A stretch of DNA of 64,000 nucleotides, taken from the NCBI GenBank assembly GCA_951804985.1, contig OX638131.1:103560464-103624463 (forward strand), in the 5' to 3' direction. Positions 49,001 to 61,000 of this stretch are shown here, piece after piece. Numbering within the stretch: the stretch's first letter is position 1; each line of letters starts with the position of its first letter. Source of the stretch: Dryomyza anilis (Eukaryota > Arthropoda > Insecta > Diptera > Dryomyzidae). Under the pieces are notes generated by a model, which had not been told where the DNA came from, searched no databases, and was given only the letters and a program-made list of their open reading frames with translations. The position numbers were made by a program, and so were the translations under genes.

Positions 49001-52000
49001 TAAAAAAGCTATTTTCAGTCAAAATATAATATTCTTCAGCTGAAAAATTATGTTGTGGTAAATTTTTCCTGATCTATGTTTCCTCGACATTTCGAAATTT
49101 GTCTTTGATAATTTTCTTCTCTTAGAAAATTTGTATGTATTCAGGGTGATTTCTCTTCGAGATAATTCTTTCTCGGTCAATGTTTACCCGATGCTATTAT
49201 TCATTGGACAATTCTTTGCAGATACAAATCTTCTTTGACGCTATGTTGAAAACTTCTTTTCCACACACACAGAAAAAAACTATCGTTTTAGGCTGTTTTT
49301 AACAGTTTTCAGTGCTGAAATGGAGCCCACAGTAAGTTACTGTTAAAAAAGGGTTAGAACGACAGTATAAAAGTGTCGTTTAGCATAAATGTCAAATATA
49401 CAGCTAGCAGTTACTACTATTGATCCGACAGTCGCTATGGTTGACTCCATATAGACAGTTATTTGCTGTCGTTATAACAGTTCATACTTTTGATATATTA
49501 AAGATGCCTACTTTTTCAACTTTTTTTTAAAGTAAAAACAAAGTAATTATAGACAGTTTTATTTTTTATTTTAAGTTAACACTACTTAATAAGATTTTTA
49601 CCATACATTGTTTTGAAATTTTTGCGGAGTCTTCGGTTGATTCAGCTCCCTTTTTTTTTTGATCGCCCTGACCTTTCATATCTTCAACTGATTAATTTTT
49701 TGGTTTCTTGCAGGCTCTCGATTTTATCCGGATTCCCGGATGCTCGAAAGCCCGGGTAATACCCTGATAGTTGATATACCAGTTATACCCGGGTGTTAAT
49801 TGTTCGAACTACACGGGTACTTCGTTTTACCGTTTGTTACTGGTTTCAATCGTCTGTACGTCCGGGTGTTGTTCGGTAGTTGGAAAATGTGGGTAACCAA
49901 AATCGAAGTGGTCCGTGCGGGCATTATTAGATGCTTAATGGTACTCTTTGGAGTCTATGGAGCCCAAAAGTATATACATTCCATTTATGACTTTTTTTAT
50001 TTCGAAAATTTATATCGAACTTCATTAGAACCTGTTGTTACTGTTTGCAGTCGTACATGAGCCCAAAAAAAGGATATATGTGACCATATTTTATTGTTTT
50101 TCGATAGCGGACATCATTAACTTCTCTTGAGAGTGGTATGCGAACCCGGAACGTGGATCAAAACTCAATTATTTAATTTCGGAAATTGATAGCAGACTTC
50201 ATTATAATTCGAATGATACGCAAGATTCGTGAAATGGCGCAAAAACCCCACTTTCGAAAAAAAAAGTTTAATGTTAAAATGCATTTGATCTATTTCTGCA
50301 AAAAATACGAACTAACGGTCAAACGAACTAACTATACGGGTAGTTCGAACAACGAAAAAACAAACGAACTACCCGGGTACTTAAAGAAACGACCGAGTTC
50401 TTGGACAATCGCGTAATCGAATGCATCCGTCCAGCCTTGAAAGTACGGGTATCGCGCGCCGATTGTCCGCCGGATCTTTTCGACATACATGGCGTTCTCC
50501 ACCACTGATTTTATCCTGCCTTATTTGTTGGTTGTACAACCAAAATGTGTATCACCGGATCGAAATGCTCATGACCGGGCGATTGTCGTGTATGTTGTCA
50601 ACTAGATAAGACCCGTTTAGAAGACAGACACTTGTGCCATATTTCCGTCATTGAAAATTTTGGAGAACACCGAAACGAATTTCGGACGTGAGGCATATTG
50701 ACGCACTGTGACCAAGTTTCAGGTTTCAGCTTCGTGATGATGTGGACGCCAGTCTGAAAATAGCACCAAATACGTTATATCACCAAATACGATGAGGTGT
50801 CTTCCGAAACCTCACCAATTGTGATTTTTTTGAAATGGTTTTGAGTTTGTGCTTTCGACTATGATGCACTCTACATTCCCAATAGTGACGCTCTGCTCCT
50901 TCGGAAATATCGGAAAATGTCTGCCGTTCCTTTTACAATTGAAATTTAAGTTTTTATAATTTTTAAAAATTTTAAATTTTAAACGTCGTTTTTTAAGTTT
51001 TCGTTTCGAATTAGGATTCTCCGATATTTCATATGAACTTCGCGATAATTCTTTGCCGAAGAAATTTTTCTCAAGACAAATTTACATTGATAACATTAAA
51101 TTCTACCCTGACGCTTTTCCTCCCGGAACAATTTGACCCCGAGAAACGTAATCCCGGACTAAAATTATTTTTAACAGTGACCATTATTTTTCGACACAAT
51201 TCTTTCCCAATACAAGTCTTACCCGGATTCTTCGATACAGGGGCAATTTCTCCTCAATGCTTTTATTTCGCGAAACGATTCTTTCTCTACAATTTCTATT
51301 TATATTCGAAATCAATGGAACTTTTGGTGGAGGAATATGGTCCGTCACTCTTATTTTATATAGTTTTATCGCGAAAGAATTGTGCGTGTTAAACATGTGT
51401 TATTTTTTTTTCATTATTATTAGCAACTTGCTGGTCTATTGATCTCTCGCCAAATCATTGGCAACCTGCGCGAATCGGCGATACCCTATTTTGTCGAACA
51501 GTGGAAATTGGCCAAATTAAGTTTCAACATGTGGGGAGCCCTGAGTCCAACGCAAGATGTCAATCGCAGCATTATGGATGCAGCTTCCACAACACCATCC
51601 GGTTCAACAGCATCGCAGGAAAAACTTAAGCAGGATACACCGCCGGCACAGACACCTACAAAGAAACAGGAGCTCGCGAGTGCCAAGCGAAATATAGGAC
51701 AGGCGGAAATTGAGAGCTCTCTGTACAAGGTGCATTATTAGACAAACTAATAAAGAACCTTTTTTTAAATCTTCTTCTCCTGAAAAACCTCTCTCTAGTA
51801 CGATGGTACCTTCTCCGATCACCTCGAGATGCTGGTACAAATGGGTTATGTGGTGCTCTTCTCTGCCGCCTTTCCGCTGGCCGGCATCTGTGCGCTCGTC
51901 AACAATCTCATGGAAATACGTTCGGATGCCTTTAAGTTGGCACACGTGCATCAGCGTCCGTTCGGTCAACGTGTCGCCAATATTGGCACCTGGCAGAATG

Positions 52001-55000
52001 CGCTCAGTATTCTCTCGCTGGCGGCGGTCATTGTTAATTGTGCGCTTATCGGTCTTTCGGGGCAGGTCTCACGTCTCTGGCCCGGTTTGACGACCACACA
52101 AACGATTATTTTAATTGTAACACTAGAGGTAGTTATCAGCAGGAAGCTCTTTTTAGTTTAATAGTTATTTTAATTCATTTTTAACTTTCACAGCACATCA
52201 TGCTCGGCATACGTTCCGCACTCACATGGCTGCTGCCAGAGTTACCCTCGTGGCTGGCTGCGGAAATCGCACGCGCAGAACACTGTCGCCGTGAGATGCA
52301 ATGCAAGGGTACCTCGCCTCGACCCACACCACCGACGCCCACTTCAACGACATCCACTCAGCCGGAACATGATTTGTTGGCGTCCTTCGATGGCGGTGTT
52401 GGTTCCGCTACAACAATGGATCAATCGTTGGAGAGTCAATTTGCTGCGGACGAGGCGGCACTCTATCAGGAGCACCTGTTGCACCAGCAACATCACCACC
52501 AGCTGCAGCAGCAACAACATGCGTATCAGCAGCAATATGGTGATGTCGGTGAACTTCCGGCCTCGTATCGGCTGCAACGCAGCATTGAGGCCGATGTGAA
52601 TGTGTTTGAGGCGCGTGATTCTTCGCCGGATTCTCCACCATCACAGGTATTATGTGAAAAACAAAAGGGTTTTGCTAACATATAACATTTCCAATTTGAT
52701 TTACCGTTATATTATTTTCAACGCGATTTTTCCCTTTCAAAATTCTGTATCCTGTCGACTTTGATATCAATTGTGTAATTCTCTAAAAAAAAATAGTACT
52801 CAACTTGTTATTGAATTATTTATACTGAATCTACATATACATTAACCCATTACCACCTATTGGGTAGAAGAATGCTCAAAAATTGTGTAATCTTGAAACA
52901 AAAATCTAGATAGAGCCAGGTAACAGTTATGGCGAAATGGTTTTCATGAAAGGATTTTCAGGAAGGATTGGAATCTGCAAAGTCAATTTAGAGATCATAT
53001 CGTCACTGTCATGTCAAAGGGGCGAATGAGCATTTTTAAAAATGTTGGGAAATTAAATTTTAAAGTTTGAAGTGATTTAAAAATTATTTTTTTTTCTATT
53101 TATTTTGTTATTTTGGTTTATTCATCAATTATTATAACATAAAAAATATCTTTGGATTTGGATAACTTGCTGAATTATAAATTTGGATTTTGTGAGGCAA
53201 TATCCTGACCAAAACGCAAATTTTTTATGCTATAACTCTTTATGTTCGCAGTATAAAATAGTGATGTGGAGGCATTTAATGATTGTTCTCAAAGCACTTA
53301 TCGATTGGCATCTTTATTTAAAAATAATTTTCCAAATATTAATTTGTCATTTGTTATTTGCAAGAAAAATTTTCGCCAAAATATTTTTAAGTAATGATGC
53401 CAATCGATACGTGCTTTAAAAACAAACAGTTAATGCCTTTACACCAATATTTTATCTTGCACCAATAAATAGTTATAGCAAAAAAAACGTAGAAAATTGA
53501 AAATTTTGTCATGTCAAAGGGGCGAATCTTTTCGTTTTTTTCCTATAACTCTTTATTGGTGCAAGATAAAATAGTGATGCAAGGGTATTTATTGATTGTT
53601 TTTAAAGCACTTATCGATCGGCATCTTTGCCAAACTTTTTTCTTTTAAATGATAAAAATTCAAAAAAAATGAGAAAAATTCAAAAACAATATAGGTGCTT
53701 ATAAAACAAACAATTAATGACTTTACACCACTATTTTATTTTATACAAATCAAAACTTATGGCAAAAAAACAAAAAGATTCGACCTTTCGTATTTGCCCT
53801 TTTGGTTTTGTCATTTGTGACTAGAAATATCCAGCAAAACCACACATAATTTTGGCACAGTATACTTGAGGAAAAAATACATTCAAAAATGTAAAAAAAA
53901 CGCGAATGTCAAAAATTACACAATCGCTCCTTTGGCATAATAGTGACGATATATTATGTTATCCTAACTTTCCTTAAAAAATGTACAAAGTCGGAGAAAT
54001 TGTATGCAAAAGTCTCTGACAATTGTTGGAGTTCGATTTACCTTCACTCGTGGTGATGAATCTTACACAAAATAGTTGTTGGGTGGGACAATTACCTATG
54101 TATTTTGCAGTTAGAGGTTTCCAAAACACATGAGATATGGAATTTTTCAAACAAACAAAAAATATGAAAAAACCATGTCTTGTTCTTGCATTTGCTCATC
54201 ACTACTGATATGAAATTTGTCTTGTTCTTGCATTGGAGATTCAAGCTTGTTCTCTTTCTTGTCAGTCATGTTCTCGTTCTTGTCAGTCTTGTTCTCGTTC
54301 GTGCTGCAAGAGTCTTGCATTTTTTTGCAAATTTTAGAAACCAAATTATATTATACGAAATTAATTTAGCTTCGTATTACAAAATTTGGTTTTCAAAATT
54401 TGCAAAAATTACAATGCTTTTGTTTTGCCCCATTACAACCATAACTTGAGGTTCAGAACTTGAGGGTGTGTTCGTAGAGCGATCATTGATTTTTTTATTC
54501 CAACCAATGTGCCCCTATACGTACTCTAAACACCAAGTTACATCTTTTTACCCATTTCGTTCTATTGTTTCGTTCAATTATTTTCTATAAAAAATCCATT
54601 TCCATTATTTTTGTCTTTTTTCATTTTTAAAATACGAACAAAAGAATAGAATGAAATTATCTTTTTGATATTAAACGCCGGAAAACAACGCGCTATAATT
54701 AAATAAAAGCAACATTTTTTTTGACTTGTTAAATATAAATTTTCAGATTTTGCTAAATTTAACAGAATTTCCATTTTGATTTAAAAATTCAATTTTGAAA
54801 AATTCGTTTTTGATTTAAAATTAATTTTTGAACTAAAATTTAAATGTTGCACTAAAAAATTCATTTTTGAACTAGAAATTCATATTTGAACTATTTTGAT
54901 CTAAACAACCAAATTTGTACTAAAAATTCCATTTTGATTGAAAAATTTATTTATGACTAAAAAAAAAATACTCAATATAAACATTTCGTTTCACTAAAAA

Positions 55001-58000
55001 TTTAAATTTTCACTAAAAGTAAATATTTTTTTATAAAAAAGAATCATTTTGGTACTAAAAATTCAAATTTGAACTATAAATTAAATTTTTTACTAAAAGT
55101 TAAATTTCCATTAAAAAAATCGTTTTGCTACTAAAAATTACAATTTTAGCTAAAAATTCAAATTTGAACTTTTTTTGATAAAAATTTAAATTTAAACTTA
55201 AAATTAAAATTTGAACAAAAAATTCAATTTTGAAATAAAAATTATTTTTTTAAACCAAAAATTTAAATTTGAACTAAATATGCATAAATAATAAAAATTC
55301 AATTTTGATTGAAATAATTCATTTTTAAAGTAAACATTCAAATTTAAAAAAAAATCAATTTTGATATAATTTTTTTTTTAACTTTTTTGAAATTAAGGGT
55401 GTGTGTGAGTTTGACTAAATTACTGACTAAACTAATATTTGTCGGTAATGCAGTTTTTCTAATTCAAATTAGCAAATTTTTGAGCAAACAAATTGGATGA
55501 TTATCGATTTATTACGGAACAATTGCCGGTTACCGAATGGAGATCAAATGGAAAACCCGTACAATTTAGTTTAGTCAGCAATTTAGTCGAAATCGCACAC
55601 AACCCAAAATTAATTTTCAAGTATTTAATAAAAATACATTTTTCAAATTCAATTTTCATACAAATTTAAATTTAAACTAAATTTTCAAATATATCTCGTT
55701 ATAGTTATCTAGCAAACACATTTTGTCAAACATACATTTTTTTTGTTTATTGTAGCGCGAGGTTTTTCTGTATATAATATTGAAAAAATAATTTCATATT
55801 TTTCTTTTGTTAGAATTTTAAAAATAAAAGAATAGCTAAAAAATACGAAATTGTTAAATAGGCTCCAAAACTGAGGCCATTTTCGAAATGTATACACCAT
55901 ATTTTCGGCAACTTTTACTACACCATTTCAAAATTTTAATTGTGGTGGGCAGTGTTATTTAACTCTTTTGATTTATAAAAATTGTAAATAGTCTATACAA
56001 GTTTTAAACTTCTTTTTATTATTTTTATAGCATTAAGTTATTTATATTTATAGAAATATCCGAAAATGTAAATTCCCTTTTTAGACCAGCACAATATTAA
56101 TACGGCCGCTACATGAGTCTACACCACCAAACAGCGGCACCTCGCTACTGAGTCTAAATCAGGATATGGCCCATGGTCCTATGGGGTATGTTACACTACT
56201 AGCTGCATTTTGTTTGGTTTTCTTTATCACTTGTTCTTACATTTTCCTCTAACTTGCGTTTTTTCTATTTAACATTATCTTTACTTAAACAATTTAACTC
56301 TTTACATTAAATATACACATTTTTTCTGCTCTATTACTATAAAATACATATACCAATTTTTTTAACTATTCTTATATTTTCACCTAAATATAGTAAGTGT
56401 TAGCTCTTTAACTAACACTTACTATATTTAAATGCTCCATACTAAACACATCTTTTATTCTATTTGTAACTAAGTAAGACAAATACTTAACAATAATTTT
56501 TTACTAATTTTATTATTAGTTTATTTTTTATTATAACAGAAAGTCATCTGGTATAAAATAAGTATATATTCATGTACCATAGTAGAAACTCTACAATGAG
56601 TCTTGATCGAGAACCCCTTGATCATTGTATTTTTATCATGCGACTGGTCGGGTTTTGTCAAGGTAGAAATACAATGATCAGTTCCCGATCGTGAGCCATT
56701 GTAGAATTTCTACTAGGGTATGGGAGTTTTTTTTTTAATATAACATTTTTTTGAAATGACAGTAAGATTACACCAAAAGCTGTATTAATTTGTATACATT
56801 TAAATTACATCAATATCATGAACAACTGAATGAACAAATTATGAATCCTTTTTCATAATTGTGAATTGTTTTAGCATTTTATCATCGATGAATAGTTGTT
56901 CATTAAATTGATGAATTTCTGTTTTAAATTACATCAATATCATGTACAACTTAATGAACAAATTCTGAATCCTTCTTCATAATTGTGAATTGTTTTAGCA
57001 TTTTATCATCGATGAATAGTTGTTAATCAAATTTATGAATTTTTGTTTTTAATTACATCAATATCATGAACAGCTGAATGAACAAATTCTGAATCCTTTT
57101 TCATAATTTAGAATTGTTTTAGCATTTTATCATCGACGAATAGTTGTTCATCAAATTGATGTATTTTTGTTTTAATTTACATCAATATCATGAACAACTG
57201 AATGAACAAATTCTGACCTTCTTCATAATTGTGAATTGTTTTAGCATTTTATCATTGATGAATAGTTGTTCATCAAATTGATGAATTTTTGTTTTAAATT
57301 ACATCATTTTCATGAACAACTGAATTAACAAATTCTGAATCCTTCTTCATAATTGTGATTTGTTTTAGCATTTTATCATCGATAAATAGTTGTTCATCAA
57401 ATTTATGAATTTTTGTTTTAAATTATATCAATATCATGTACAACTTAATGAACAAATTCTGAATCCTTCATAATTGTGAATTGTTTTAGCATTTTATCAT
57501 CGATGAATAGTTGTTCATCAAATTGATGAATTTTTGTTTTAAATTACATCAATATCATGAACAACTGAATGCACAAATTCTGAATCCTTTTTCATAATTG
57601 TAAATTGTTTTAGGATTTTATCATCGATGAATAGTTGTTCATCAGATTGATGAATTTTGGTTTTAAATTACATCAATATTATATTTAACTTAATGAACAA
57701 ATTCTGAATCCTTCTTCATAATTGTGAATTGTTTTAGCATTTTATTATCGTTAAATAGTTGTTCATCAAATTGATGAATTTCTGTTTTAAATTACATCAA
57801 TATCATGAACAACTGAATGAACAAATTCTGAATCCTTCTTCATAATTGTGAATTGTTTTAGCATTTTATCATCGATGAATAGTTGTTCATCAAATTGATG
57901 AATTTTTGTTTTCAATTACATTAATATAATGAACAAATTCTGAATCCTTCTTCATAATTCTGAATTGTTTTAGCATTTTATCATCGATGAATAGTTGTTC

Positions 58001-61000
58001 ATCAAATTGATAAATTTTGTTTTAAATTACATCAATATCATGAACCACTGAATGCACAAATTCTGAATCCTTTTTCATAATTGTGAATTGTTTTGGCATT
58101 TTATCATCGATGAATAGTTGTTCATCAGATTGATGAATTTCTGTTTTATTCAATATTTTTCAATAGCTTCAAATGGGTGACAGTTTTGTATAGTAATTAT
58201 TATTTTACATTTACAAACAAGTACTGTTTTCAATGATTTTTTATTATAAATATTTTTTTATTTGACTGATGTAATAAATAAATTTATTTTAATATTAATA
58301 TAAAATTTAATAAATATTTCTTTAGCGCATGTAAAAGTTGTAAGCTGAAAAACAAATTTATACCGGAAATACCAACATTTCATGGATATTCAGTTCGCAA
58401 TTTAAGCTCAAATCATAATCAAAGAATGCACGCTTTTTCGGGGTAAATTTTAGAAAATTAGAAAAACTAATATAACAAAAATAATATATATTATAAATAT
58501 ATAAATAATAAAATATATAAATAATAAAATATATAAATAATAAAATATATAAATAATAAAATATATAAATAATAAAATATATAAATAATAAAATATAAAA
58601 TTAGTAAATAAATCTAATCGGTACCCTCTTTTTGTATTTCGAAACGACAATTTGACGTCAAAATTTTGCTATACGAATGTGGATTTCATGTTTTTTGACT
58701 TATAAATCATATACTTTTATTTAAAATTATATCACTTTCGATGAATAGTCATCATTAGTTTAGAAATACAGAAAAAGGCCATAAATTTGAAAAACAAAGT
58801 TTGAGACCAAAACAGAGTAATGGTGTCGATGGTGTGTTTTCCTTCATTTCGATTTTATACGCAACGGTTTTAAATAAATAATTTCCAAATTATGGTTTCA
58901 AAATTGAAGTCCATTCATATATACATATGGGCATTTTCTGGGAGTTCCGGACGGGACATTCACTTACACTACACTTAAAACTTTAATATCTAGAAGGAAA
59001 ATTAATGAATTTACTTGATTTTTTTTGCTCAAGTAGTATTCAAAAAGAACTACACAACTATGCGATAGATCAAAAGATATAAATTAAATAGTGGTCATTC
59101 CGGACGGGAAATAAAAGGAAGTGCATGTCGAGGTTCATATGGAAATTTCAAAAAGTCAGCAAATTTTGTATACAAATTATTTTTTTGAATTATTTTAAAA
59201 AATAGCTGAAATCATGTGCTTTATTTGAATATTTACACTTTGTTGCTAAAATTTATTGTTTTTTCAGAATAAATCAAAGAAAATTTCCGGACGGAACATA
59301 AAATTCCGTATAGAAATTTTCTGTACGAATTTTATTGTAAAAATAATTTTTGCGTACAATATATTTTTTTGAAATATCACAGAATATAGCTGAGACATTT
59401 TTTTTTGTTTTTGTATATGTACACTTTTTTCCTAAAGTTTATAGTTATTTCGTAATAAATCGCAAAATAATTTCAATGATGTTTTCTCATGTGGCACACA
59501 CCCTTTTCGATTTCAATGATATCTGGGCAACTGATAAAAAGTACAAAAAAATATCCGCGATCTTATTACGATTTCCCGATGAACTTCAAGATTCTAATCA
59601 AGAAATCATATTCAGTTTTTTTCATATTGCCTCAAGTTTTTGAGTTATTACGTAAAATAAATATATAGAAATTCTCGTGTTCTTCAACATATTTTGGACT
59701 TTAACTTTTAACAGATTGAAGTTTTTGATCCAATTTCTTTTTTTTTTAATTCATTCAGAATACTTTAGCTAATATTTTGTAACAAAACTAATGAATTACA
59801 AATAGATATGACTAAAATTATGACCAGTCCTACGCAAAAAGTATAAATTTTAAGGTCTACCTATTATTTATTGCAACACATTTATAATTATCATAAATGT
59901 ATATATTTTATATCAAACTTTATCTATAATTCTATGCTTCCTCTTACTTTGTTTTTGCAAATCACGCTTTAAGTCCTGAGTTTAAAGACAAATACGAAAA
60001 TTCGACTAAGAAATGTATTTATTTTTGGTTTCATATATGTTGGAAATTGCTTTATTTAATTGTAAAAGTATGGAAATCTGATTTTCATTTGACACTATTG
60101 TATGATACTAAGGCAAACCCAGTACTTAATACATTTATGCAAAGCTGAATTCTTCTGATTTCATAATTTGTTAGAATTTCTATGAATAATTGAAGAACAA
60201 ACATATTATATTGATTCAAAGGACCAAAAGCAAATTTAAATTAAAATTATATATGTGAATTTTTATTTAATCTGAAGACTTAACGAATGATTTGCTAAAA
60301 CAAAATAAGAGGAACCATAGAATTATAGATCTTGTTGCACACATATAATATATACATATTAAGCATCTGCACAAATGTATTTGAAGTTAGCCTCTGCAAA
60401 ATATGTACTACTGCACTCTACGGTATTGAGTGCATTTTGCAATGGCAAAGACAAGACATTTTTTTTTCAAGAAATTCAATGTTTGAAAAACAAAACCAAA
60501 TGACACTACTGTCGCTGTAAGTGCAACAAGTATAATGAGTGCAGTGAGTGAGCGTGAGAAGAGGAACATTCAAAACAACAAATATGACGCTCGACGTATT
60601 ACTGCCATCGGTATTTAAGTGTTTATAAAAATTACCACAAACATTATTTAAAAAAAAAATGTGTACGAATTGTGACAACTTTTGGTCAAAATGCGATTTA
60701 AAAAAAAAATAAAAAAAATAATTTGAAAATAATAAAAAATAATATATAAAATATATATAAAAAAATCATAAAAATATTTTGTTCGATATATAAAAAATTA
60801 ATTTAAATTTTTAATATACCTTTTAGTGGTTTTTTCCCATATTTCAATATTAATCAAAATTCCTTAGAGTAAGAATGATAAAAAAAAATGTAAAATGCAC
60901 TGAGTACTCAGTGTCATAAGCAGTTCATTTCAGTATTTGAATTTTTATTGCACATCTTTATAATTCTCTTCACTACAACTACGTCTTGTTTGTGTTTTGA

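Noticed and set aside
56745..58160. CRISPR-like array
   Set aside because: Repeats are contiguous satellites without unique spacers, in an animal genome.
58450..58650. 66-codon reverse-strand frame of YILLFIYF repeats
   Set aside because: Product of the AAATAATAAAATATAT tandem repeat.
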